Source: Blattamonas nauphoetae
Lineage: Eukaryota > Preaxostyla > Oxymonadida
Assembly: GCA_033064195.1 (NCBI GenBank)
Contig: JARBJD010000230.1
Coordinates: forward strand, 56,407-120,406
Length of the DNA stretch: 64,000 nt
Direction of reading: 5' to 3'
Both the position numbers and the translations under genes were made by a program. Shown here in pieces: positions 12,376-21,906 of this stretch (positions are counted from its first letter, which is position 1; every line of letters starts with the position of its first letter). The notes under the pieces were generated by a model, which did no database searches, was not told where the DNA came from, and saw only the letters and a program-made list of their open reading frames with translations.

Positions 12376-14089
12376 ATGATGTTTTTGCATTTGGTGCATG
12401 TTTTGTTCTTTCTTTGCGAGCCTATTGTTGTACCAATGACAACTGATGCCACCAACTCAATCTGCTCACCACACGACGAATGTGTCGTACTGATCTCAGC
12501 CCCTTGGAGTGAGAGTAGTCAAGGTGCTATCCTTGCTTTTGAAAACGCATCTTCGCTTGTAAAGATAGACGTTTGACTCTTGGTAGTCTTTATCCAGTCT
12601 AGAAACATGTCCCGCACTTCGTCCATATCTCGGATATTTCAAAAGATCCAAATATCATTCAATCATTGATGATCACAGAGTCTCATTTTCATTTGAATTA
12701 ACAGATTTACTAGAGTCCCAACCATAGTCTATCTCAACAACCACTCACATCTTGTCTTTGACGGAATTGTCTGCTTCTCTTAAATTTTAGAAATCAACAC
12801 ATCCAGTTTGATACAGAGAGTATTGTGGCATTTGTTGAAACAAGCTGCAGCCACACAATGTCAAGAATTGACAAAACAGTCATTGAATCCATTCATGGTG
12901 GATCTAATCGTCTTGGCCAATCTTCGTTCGTTCTTGTGAACTCAGAATTCCAAAGTGATCAGAGCCAATATCTTCTTGTTTGCTCTCCTCTTCCCAACAT
13001 TTCATTCAGGAAATCTTCTCCAACCTCCTGAAAAGAAATCCACATATGGCTCCGCTCTATTACTCAGATGATCCTTCATTATGCAAACTCCTGGATACTG
13101 ATTGTGCTCGCCCTGAAATCTTTGCGTACACTGATGCTGGCATCTCTCGTCCATTCGCCCACGCGATTCCGACTCGTACGTATTTCTGCATTTCATCTCA
13201 TCATATATACCTAGCCTCCTCGTCGTTGTCCCAGTTGAATCAATTTTATGATCAATTCATCTCATTTTATGAAGAAAACCGAATGTGTCCATTCTTCGAC
13301 GTTGCTGCACTCCTCTCGTCTTCATCATCCGTTTCAGCACACCAACAAAGAAAAATTGTGTTGACTGTTGTTTCACAACGAGAAAAGGCACTTTTTGCTC
13401 GGTCTGCATTTTCTTCTCCAGAAATCCCTCACAGCCAAAAAGATCTCATGCGGAAGCTGGCGGCCAACTTCTCGAATGTCTTTGACTTTGCTTATCTCGA
13501 CCCGATCTCGATTCCACTGTTCCTCTCATCGTTTTCGACCATCAACCCCCCTCTCTCTTCGTTTTATTCGTCTCTTCGCTCCACCTCACCATCTCCCTCC
13601 TCTGACGGTGACTCCGCGTTCCCAGCCTCAGTCACTCTCAACGACCTCCCGTTCATCTGCATCCTCGACGTTCCTGGGCGCACCCTCCTCACAAATAGCT
13701 CTGTCGACGTGGTTGGTGAGACTTCAATCGCAGACTGGTTGAACTTGGTGATCTCTCACTCGACTCCCACCCCTCCTTCAACAAAGACTCCTTTACGGTG
13801 GAATCGGATGCTCTCATCGATATCGTCGATTCTCGACCTTGTCAATGATCCAAAAATGGCCTTTCTCGCAGGGATCGGTATCTCTACATCTGTCTCGTCG
13901 CTGTTCTTTGTGATTCTCCTCCGAAAACATAAACCGTCCAAAGAAATTGAGAAAGATCTCTTGGTGATGGTCTCTCAACAGAAACATGCGACTCCAGAAG
14001 CTGTTTCACCATCACTTGAAGTTCTGAAAGTTCAAGAAACGGTCCATGAGGAACCCAAAAAGACGAAACTTAAACGAAAGAGCGACTAA
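12376..14089 (+). CDS. TMX3-like transmembrane PDI-family protein lacking the CXXC active site
   Basis: ER membrane protein of the protein disulfide isomerase family. ATG 12376 gives a signal peptide. The first thioredoxin-like domain is recognisable by ISAPWSESSQ (residues about 40-49), the cis-proline segment EVPTIVYLNN, and the following helix; the usual CGHC is replaced by SESS. The domain needs introns 12571-12602, 12680-12713, about 12776-12813 and one ending near 13011, each about 31-38 nt. Downstream, YLDPISIPLFLSSF and LPFICILDV resemble the second redox-inactive PDI domain. A single membrane span (FLAGIGISTSVSSLFFVILL) lies near residue 430, then a lysine-rich tail ending KLKRKSD. 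Probable role: chaperone or adaptor rather than oxidoreductase. Confidence 0.65.
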
Positions 14090-14244
14090 CACGCCAAACG
14101 ATACTTCTCAGTTCGTAGAGACGTTAAATTGATTCTTCTGTCTTCTTTCTGATTTTTGATCAGTATACAAACACTTGGAGTCAAATAGAGTGAAGTGATG
14201 TGAGAGTAAGTTGGATAAGGGGCCTTGATCAACTCTCATTCAGA

Positions 14245-14946
14245 ATGGGTGCTTACTCGTACATCCAAGGTGTGCTCTGACCTCGTTTTTCAGCTCTCTT
14301 TTTCTATTCCTGATCATTCTCCTGTATTTTGTGTTGGTATTGTTGTTATTGTGCAGAACTGTGGAGAAAGAAGCAAAGTGATGTCATGCGCTTCTTGTTC
14401 CGTGTGCGTGCATGGGAATATCGCCAACTTCCTTCAGTGCATCGTATCACACGCCCCACACGTGCAGACAAGGCACGTCGTCTGGGATACAAGGCCAAGC
14501 AAGGATTGGTGATGTATCGTGTTGCCGTGCGTCGTGGAGGCCGCAAGCGTCCGGTGCGCAAGGGAATCACATACCACAGACCAAAGCGTCATGGTGTTCA
14601 CCAATTGACCTTCCAACGCAACCTTCAGTCAACGGCTGAGGGACGAGTGGGAAAACGATGCCCCAATCTTCGTGTGTTGAACTCATACTGGGTTGGACAG
14701 GACGGAGCCTACAAATGGTACGAAGTGATCCTTGTTGACCCAAGCCACAACGCTATCCGCAACGACCCACGTTACCGCTGGATTGTGAAGCCAGTTCACA
14801 AACATCGTGAATTGCATGGTCTGACGTCGGCTGGCCGCAAATTCCGTTCTCTTGACAAGAAGGGATACGGTGTTCGCAAGCTGCGCCCGTCTCGCAGAGC
14901 TAACTGGAAGAGAAGAAACATTGTTTCACTTCCTCGTTACAGGTAA
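14245..14946 (+). CDS. RPL15: 60S ribosomal protein L15 (eL15)
   Basis: Large-subunit ribosomal protein eL15. Exon 1 (14245-14269) encodes MGAYSYIQ plus one base; intron 14270-14356 (87 nt); exon 2 (14357-14946) continues [18 protein letters not shown] and runs to the stop. Spliced length is 204 residues, the normal eukaryotic length. Conserved blocks such as [32 protein letters not shown] and [20 protein letters not shown] are present. Interruption of a ribosomal protein gene after eight codons by the first intron is a common eukaryotic pattern. Confidence 0.97.
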
Positions 14947-15268
14947 ACTCTCGCCTGCGTTGCACGCACCTATGCACCTCTGTGCGATCACATTGGTTTT
15001 TTGAAATATATTTGCGAAATGAATCGTATTTACAGCAATACAAGTTCATATTGTCAGTGCTTGGTGAAGAAGAATGGCATTTAATGTTTGGTAATCACTG
15101 TGCCAGTTCGCTGATATATGGGCACTTTTGATCCGATCAGTCATCGTCTGAACAGAAATCATGTGAAAATATGCTCAATTGACATCTTTGAGTCACTTCT
15201 CTGGAGAAAATACTCAATACATTTCTTGGGGGACGATCAAAACAACACACCACAGAAACCTTCCAACT

Positions 15269-16755
15269 ATGATTCAAACCCAAGCTGATCTCAAAGCTGC
15301 ATTTATCCCATCGAAAAATCTTCTTCTAGAATGTGTCGGAAACCAAGTTTTCGTCGAATCATATCAAGACAACTCAACTCCTAGAAAACGTCCTGTGTTT
15401 CTTTTTTTGATTATTCGCCAGTCCTTCTTGAGTCTCCTCATCCAGCTCGCATTGCATCGGCCTCTCACGACTTACGGTCTGTATGGCTTGTCGAAGAAAG
15501 AACGGAGGAGAAAGTGCAGACTCAATGGCTTGTCGTTCGGACAGCCGATGATGGGAAAGCCGTACTTGAAATTAAGATTGTTCCGACTATTGTCGCAATC
15601 TCCTGTTCGCCAGATATGTTTGCCAAATTCATCATCATGTTTTCAGAGTCGTCATTTTCTGCGACCATATTGTCATACTTGTAAATCCAACTGACTTCAC
15701 TATCCTTGGCACTATATCTATCTCGTCCCCAACTCCACTAGAACCAATCAACAAAGATGCAACAGCACTGTCTCACCCAAGTTTCTTCACATCTGATTCT
15801 CCCTCAAACGAACATGCAAAAATTCTCATTCCTCTCAATGGACGTGACGGTTATCTCCTTGCGGTGGTGGATGTCAGCGATAATTCTTATTTCGTGTGTC
15901 GAAAGAATGAGTTCTCCCTCAAGAATCTCTCACAATATCCTCCAACCGAAGATGAGCTGGAAGAAAATCAACCAATTTTCCAAGTCGACCATATTATACC
16001 ATGCGCAGAGACGGCTCAGGATAATCCTACGTACTGGATCTTCAAAGCTGCCAACCATAAATTATCTCGAGCAAGTTTCTCTCCTGACGGTCAATACGTT
16101 TTAACCTGCTCTCAAAATGTTCGCCACTCCTTCCACATTCTATATCATCATTCTTTTTAGGGAACAAGAGTCGTCATGTGGGATACGCTCAACAACACAA
16201 TGTATCGCGAGTTTTATTGCTCATCAAGAGGCAATACTCGCACCATTCAATGTATCTTGAGTTTATTCTCAATAATTTCACTTTACCTTTCTTAGCTATG
16301 GTCCTAACACATGACAACCACGTCCTCGCCTCGGTTAGTGAGCATGACACCATCCATCTCTGGAAAACTGATATCGATGGACAAACCCTTGAAGAAAGTG
16401 CCACTCCTGATGAACCTCAATTACAGAAGACACAAACGATTTTGGAGTGGGTGACTGGGAAACAAAACTCGGATTTCAAAATTCGATTAAAAGAAACACT
16501 CATCAAAGGAATAAAAGTCCAATCATCAGTTTCAAAACTCGTTTTTGGAGAAAAACGAATTGTCACAACAGACGACAAGATGGAAACGTATTACGACCTC
16601 TATGTATCATTCTTTTCTCATTCAATCATTTTCTCAAGTGTCTACATAGTGCTGGTCTTGTTGGATCATTCGGAGTCCCGGCATCATTGTCAATTAAATC
16701 TAATCTTGTTGTCAACGAAGCCCTAAACCTGAAAAACGACTCGGCAACAAAATAA
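15269..16755 (+). CDS. PROPPIN/Atg18-WIPI-like WD-repeat protein
   Basis: Beta-propeller protein of the phosphoinositide-binding PROPPIN type, linked to autophagy or endosomal traffic. Blades are spread over several exons: HPARIASASHDLRSVWLV, VILVNPTDFTILGTISI, LSRASFSPDGQYVLTCSQN and, after an intron ending near 16160, GTRVVMWDTLNNTMYREF, followed later by VLASVSEHDTIHLWKTD. The phrase TRVVMWDTLN is the family blade-5 signature; the lipid-binding FRRG that should follow is degenerate here (the next residues read YCSSRGNTR). That change questions PI3P binding. Start at ATG 15269 chosen because it opens the first propeller strand. Several introns are needed and I did not place all of them. A generic WD40 protein remains possible. 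Confidence 0.5.
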
Positions 16756-16856
16756 TCCATCCTCCTTCCATCACTTCTCATTTGTTCTCGCTTTCTGAAA
16801 AAATATTAACAGTGTTGTGAAGATTGTGTGTGATAAACAAAGACAGAACTCCTTTT

Positions 16857-18210
16857 CTATTGTGTTTTTCCCTTCACTTTCTCGATGGCCTCTTTCATGT
16901 AATCGAGGATTGGCCTGAATGTTTCCTGCAAACGAAGCGATTTGTTGTGCTCTCTGATTGATTGGCTCAGGTAGATATATGTTTTATCGAGAGTGTTGTC
17001 CAGCTCATGAAGAATTTTCAGTGTATCTTGTGGTACTGTGTCCAGGAGATCTAGAACTTCATCCAACTCTTCCAACGCTTCCATAAACGCTTTCCGCTTT
17101 GTTGGGAGTTTTCCTTCTTTGTAGTCATTTTGGATGGGGACGTTGGTTCTCATTCTTTCAAGATAGAAGGAGAGTCGCTGGAGGGGGTCCTGAGGTGCTT
17201 CTGAAGGCTGTTGATCTTCGTCTTGTTGACCAGTTCCTTCTGATTCTTGTGTTTGAGGGAGAAGGGCCGAGTCGAATCGACGCATGTGAACTGTCAAGTA
17301 CATGGCGAGCTCATCAGCCTCACTGATTGCGGGATAATCTCCTCCGGTCTTCATCAAAATTAAACGTCCACCTCCAAATGTACCATTCACAGTATTGTGA
17401 ATGTTCTCCGGGAGTGATGTGAAGTCATCTGTTTCGATGATGGTGAGTTTCTCGTCAAGGGAGGAATTACCACTGAGAACTTGTGTTTCGCTGTAACATG
17501 TGATTTGACTGAGAAGGTTTTCTTGTGTGAGCTGTTCCATATCTTTCTTTACAAACCGAACTGAGGCCATGTTTTTCTCTGAACGCTGTTCCTTTTCAAT
17601 CATCTGAGCAATGAGTGTACGGAGAACAGAAGCTGGTGCAAAATGATATGCTGTTGGATTCATGCTCACAAATCCAGTGCTTGAAAAGCCATTGACGATA
17701 AAGAGAGACTTGATTCGATCACTGTGGAGTGTGGCGAATTTAAGTGCGAGATAGCCACCAAATCCACAACCAAGGAGATGTAACTACAACAAATTACCGA
17801 AGAAAAGTGAAAACTGTATCGATTTCAAGATGTGCAAGAAGAAGAGTGAATGCTTGAATCCATTCCTCTTGTGAGTCAACTTCAGGTGATTGCAACTAAG
17901 AAAGAGAAGAGAAAACAACAACGATAAAGAATAGACAAGTTCAAACTGAGATGAGTCGGATTCCTTTGTCAGAAAGTGCGTTATAAAGTTTGCAGAAGTG
18001 ATGACCTGTTGATGCGAGTGGAGGAAGGCAAACGACAGTCTCTCCTTTCTTGTCATAGGTTTCACATAGACCCCAGACAAACTGTTTGTCTGTTCCAACT
18101 GTCACTTTCTTTTCAGGGTTCGAACTTCTGAAGAGGGCGAGAGCATCAGTATTTTCGTTGTCAAATTTGGTTTTTGGATCTTTCTTGAAGAGATTTTTGA
18201 TGAATGACAT
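16857..18210 (-). CDS. Maspardin (SPG21)-like alpha/beta-hydrolase-fold protein
   Basis: Alpha/beta-hydrolase-fold protein related to maspardin, an endosomal/trans-Golgi sorting factor in animals. ATG 18210 starts MSFIKNLFKKD; the first exon ends near 17941 and encodes VVCLPPLASTG, the oxyanion-loop region. Next exons give an acidic helix and the nucleophile-elbow segment HLLGCGFGGYLALKFAT (near 17740-17790). Here the serine expected at the elbow (GxSxG) is glycine, so hydrolase activity is doubtful. The 3' exon (17669-16857) encodes a helical, Q/E-rich C-terminal extension of over 200 residues, longer than animal maspardin. Intron boundaries near 17785 and 17895 are visible as acceptor and donor pairs. 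Confidence 0.68.
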
Positions 18211-18475
18211 TCAAGAAGAAGTTTATCGAAAAAGATGAATCAAATCCAGGACTTCGGGATATGATCAAACCACTTTGTCGGTTTGATTCAGATCGACTTG
18301 GTTCCTTCAAAAAAACAGTGAGATGAACTGATGTCCCTCCATTCAAACGTAGCAGGAGATCTAAATATTTCAAGTCATGAATCTCTTTTGACATTCCAAG
18401 TCTTCGAACCTGCTCGTCTCTGTTGTTCTCTCTGCTTGGTTCAGAAACGAGGGAAAAATGATCAAACCGTGACAT
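18161..18475 (-). CDS. Small open reading frame of unknown function (uncertain)
   Basis: A 104-codon minus-strand frame starting at ATG 18475 that overlaps the 5' end of the maspardin-like gene in another frame. It is rich in R, E and S at the start and has no recognisable domain. It could be a short gene, a 5' exon, or a chance frame; the overlap argues against a separate protein over its whole length. Confidence 0.2.
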   Translation of the reverse strand: MSRFDHFSLVSEPSRENNRDEQVRRLGMSKEIHDLKYLDLLLRLNGGTSVHLTVFLKEPSRSESNRQSGLIISRSPGFDSSFSINFFLNVIHQKSLQERSKNQI

Positions 18476-18522
18476 GAAACGAGAAATTCATTCTCCAAAT
18501 TCCGATGCTTCTTCCATCCTCC

Positions 18523-20446
18523 TCAAAAACGAACATTCATCCCACTCTCCTTTCCCACACATTGCAGATACTCCACAATCTCTGACGGTGTTAGATAGTC
18601 TCTTCGCATCAGCCATCCTTCAATTGCATCTTCATGTCCTGCTTCTTGTTGTCTCTCCACTCTCTTCTTCCATCTTTCTTTCTCGTTCCTTATCATCTTC
18701 TCGTCATCAACTCTGATCTTAATCAGTTTCTCCTCCAACTCATACTCCTTTGTCTTCTCTACCAACCACCCCACTTCCCATTTCTCTCTTCCTGTCTCCA
18801 CAATTTCGCCATCTTTGAACAGATCTCGCTCGAGCAGCAATGTCTGTTCCAAAAGCACAGTAATGAGAATCCTATCTTTATAGACGGGGATGCGAAAATT
18901 TGGGATGAACTCCTCTTGCTGAAGAATGAACAGAAGATAGTGCTTGGCTGATTGCAGTACACGTTCAAGCAGCAGAATTCGGATCCTTTTCCATTCCATG
19001 ACCTGATGAATCATATAGTTTCGGATTTCGATCAGCTTGGTCAGGGAGTGCACGAGACACACATGGAATCCACCATTTGATGTAGGAACTGTCATCGGCC
19101 TGGATGCGTTGATCACTCGTTCAACCAGATTCTCTTCCAGCATGTGAGGAATCAGGTGACAGAGCTTGATAGCGATATTGGTGATGACTTGAATATGAGA
19201 AAAGCGTGTCGGTGAAGAGTGGCAGCATGTTCGCTCCAAAAGCGAGCACAGCTGCGGAACACTAGAGAAGGAGGATTCGACAATCGGATGGAGTAATTTG
19301 TGACTGTCCCTGACAATTGTAGCAACACAGTTCCACGAACTGTCGAGAACGGTGAGCAACACGTCAGTTCGATCTGTAAGTGGATTATTCGATTCATTTT
19401 TCTCATGTTCAAGCCGATCGAGGCAGAAAACGATGGTTGATTTGAGAAGAGGAAACAATTCACAGTCGATCAGAATCTGGACAATATGAGAAGAGATAAA
19501 GGCACACTTTGTGAAAGGTGTCGAACATGCAATGAAAAAGTGAGTTGAGAAGAGAGAGTTCATCGTAAAGCATTTTCACAACAGCGTTTTCACTGAGAAT
19601 AGGTGATTTCTCGGGAAGTGTGGTGGAGAGAGCAGAGATGGTTCCATCCGAAGGTGACGATTCGGTGAAGAGCGACTTCATTTCCGAAACATGCTCGGCC
19701 AGTGTGGAACACAGCCGTCTTGCGAACGGAACAAGCTCAGATGAACTGTCAGCCGAACTAGAAGGCACTTTGAATGTTCGGAGGAAGGAGCGTATTTCTG
19801 AATTTGGCAGGCTTTGTGTTAAGAGCGCGTTGAGGGCGATCTTCGACACTTCGAGGTGTGGTGAGAAACACAGCTGTGCAAGAATCGTCAAATGGGGGAT
19901 ATTTTGCTCTTTAAGCTCAAAATTATCGGGAAATGCGAGAATTTTGTCTTGGCGGTTTTCAACGAAGATGGAAGACGATCGAAACGTGGAAGTCAATGTC
20001 GACATAAATTTTTCGATCTGCGATAAATGATCGATGAATACGAGGAATTGGGTCTTGTGGTGGGCGAGGAAGGTGGAAGATGATCGAAGAGTGGAAGTCC
20101 ATGATAACAGACAATTTCCGAGCTGGAACGAGAAGAATGAAAATGTGGAGTAAGACACACTTCAGTGATCATATTTTTATCCGAAATCGAGATCATCCAT
20201 TTGAGAAAGAAGGAAGGAATCGACGATTCACAAATGCGAAGACATTCACCTTCTGATGTTTTTGCTGATCGAAAAAATCATGAAAAAATAGTCGAGATGA
20301 ACAGTAAACTTGGTCAGACCAATGAGAGACAACAATTTCGGGAGAGAAGTCTGAGAAATGATGATAACAAAAGAATTATACTGGAACATCATATAGTTGA
20401 ATCCGTTCACAATATTGCTCAAGTGGTTTGATGTATTCCATATCAA
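18523..20446 (-). CDS. Armadillo/HEAT-like protein of a lineage-specific expanded family
   Basis: Largely helical protein with leucine-rich repeats of armadillo character. Visible blocks are PHLTILAQLCFSPHLEVSKI, SFSSVPQLCSLLERTCCH and a highly charged end (ERWKKRVERQQEAGHEDAIE followed by GWLMRR and SGMNVRF). The 3' exon is 19563-18523; the preceding exon runs about 20122-19460 and is joined through an intron ending near 19550. A donor near 20158 links it to a further 5' exon carrying MISISDKNMITE. The 5' boundary at about 20446 is approximate. From memory this family is present in many copies in Blattamonas nauphoetae; function is unknown. No frameshift is seen in the two large exons, so this copy may be expressed. 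Confidence 0.55.
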
Positions 20447-20639
20447 GAATTGTTGAGAGGGCCCAATCAGACTCTGTCAAAATCATCAACAACATGGAAG
20501 GAAAACATGGTGAGACACACTTGTCACAAGGAGGAGATCATTCAACATGATTGGACGGAGTGTTTTGCATTCTCCACATACCTGGCTTAGAAACGTTTCA
20601 AGAAAGTTCTGTAAAGATTTCAGAGTGATGTCGAGAGAA

Positions 20640-20960
20640 AACCGTCAAACTGTTTGTTTCACTTGTTCTGTGTCAATATCAGGATGTACTGTTGACTTAT
20701 TGATATACATGGTTTATTGGTGATAAATAGATGAGGATATGTTGACTGTTCGATAGTACACCGGATGGACGAGTCGTGTTCCAGATGGAGTCTCCAGTGG
20801 TTTGATCAGATTTGTTTTCTCGGGCCTTCATTGGGGTGAGTGGTTGGCAGAAGTTTCGAACCCAAACCAAAACTTCTTTCATCACTTCAAAAACAAAACG
20901 ATAGCGGCATAAGCCTTTCTTAAATGGTTTGATCTTTTATCTCTCTCGATGTGGTATAGT
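20640..20960. other. Intergenic or 5' exon region, about 320 bp
   Basis: Lies between the armadillo-like gene (minus) and the CAP gene (plus). A likely splice acceptor (cttgcag) sits near 20970-20977 immediately before CAP coding sequence, so an unplaced first exon of that gene is probably here. No RNA gene or repeat recognised. Confidence 0.35.
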
Positions 20961-20976
20961 CTATTAATCTTGCAGA

Positions 20977-21658
20977 GATTCGTCAACAAAATCTGATTGC
21001 CAGAGGGATCCTCACACCAGAACAACTCCAAGAAAGAAAACGTGCAGGAGAAATGGTAGCTCGCACAAACGCCAAACACAGTGCGACTTCACAAGGCATG
21101 ATTCAAATGAAACGGAATCATGAAGATGCTAGAGAAAATCTCCGGAAGAAATGGATTCAACAGCGATCGGTTCCGACTCCAGTCACGAATCCTGCTCAAT
21201 TGTCTACTCAACGACACATTGAAAACGATCGCTTCATTTTAGAAGCATCAAAGGAAATACCCGGAGTTTTAACATGGTCATCACAAATTGGTCGAGATAT
21301 TCTCAGATATACCAATGAATACAGGGCGACAAGAGGTCTCCCTGCACTACAATGGAACCAGGAAATTCATGATGTCTCACTCGCACATTCTCAACAAATG
21401 GCAAACGGACAAAAGGGGTTTGATCATTCTGGTTTCTCCAATCGGATCAACTCGTTGTCATTCAAACCAAAAGCATTAGCTGAGAATTTATACATGTCCA
21501 ATGTTGAAAATAATTATGCCAAAGAGGCTGTGAATGGTTGGATCCGTTCACCAGGTCATCACAAAAATCTCATCGGAAACTTTCGTTTATGCGCTATAGG
21601 TGTCCACAAAAATATGTCAACCGGACAGATTTACGCAACGCAGATTTTCACATTATGA
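20977..21658 (+). CDS. CAP/SCP superfamily protein (PR-1/YkwD-like)
   Basis: Cysteine-rich secretory protein/antigen 5/PR-1 (CAP) domain protein. The domain occupies the 3' two thirds: LRYTNEYRATRGLPALQWN, then IHDVSLAHSQQMANG, then FDHSGFSNRI, AENLYMS, and AVNGWIRSPGHHKNLIG, ending YATQIFTL. The His-Glu-His cluster of the CAP cavity is present (FDH, AEN, GHHKN). The N-terminal 70 residues are charged and Q-rich (ILTPEQLQERKR), with no signal peptide in the visible exon. An in-frame stop lies just upstream of position 20977, so an upstream exon or a start at ATG 21053 must be assumed. The absence of the usual CAP cysteines makes it closer to the bacterial YkwD style. Confidence 0.72.
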
Positions 21659-21906
21659 TGAATATCCGATATTCCTTTGTTGTTTTTTGATGGAGATCAT
21701 CAACTCGAATGCACGCATCAGCGACTGGATCACTCTCCAACCGCCATGTCTCCAAATGCGATCTCTTTTAAGCATTGTCGTTGAAGTTTTTACAATCTTC
21801 CATCGAACACTTCTTTCATTCTCGCGTTTTTCCTTCTCAGATTTGTGAAGGATGAAGAACACAGTCGATACAGGACACTGTGAAGTGTTCAGCAAAGAAA
21901 ATAAAA

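Noticed and set aside
12680-12704. A 25-nt intron in the TMX-like gene
   Set aside because: The acceptor at tactag (12713) gives a 34-nt intron in the same phase. The resulting DPNIIQSLMITEVPT segment matches the thioredoxin spacing before the cis-proline better, so the ultra-short intron is unnecessary.
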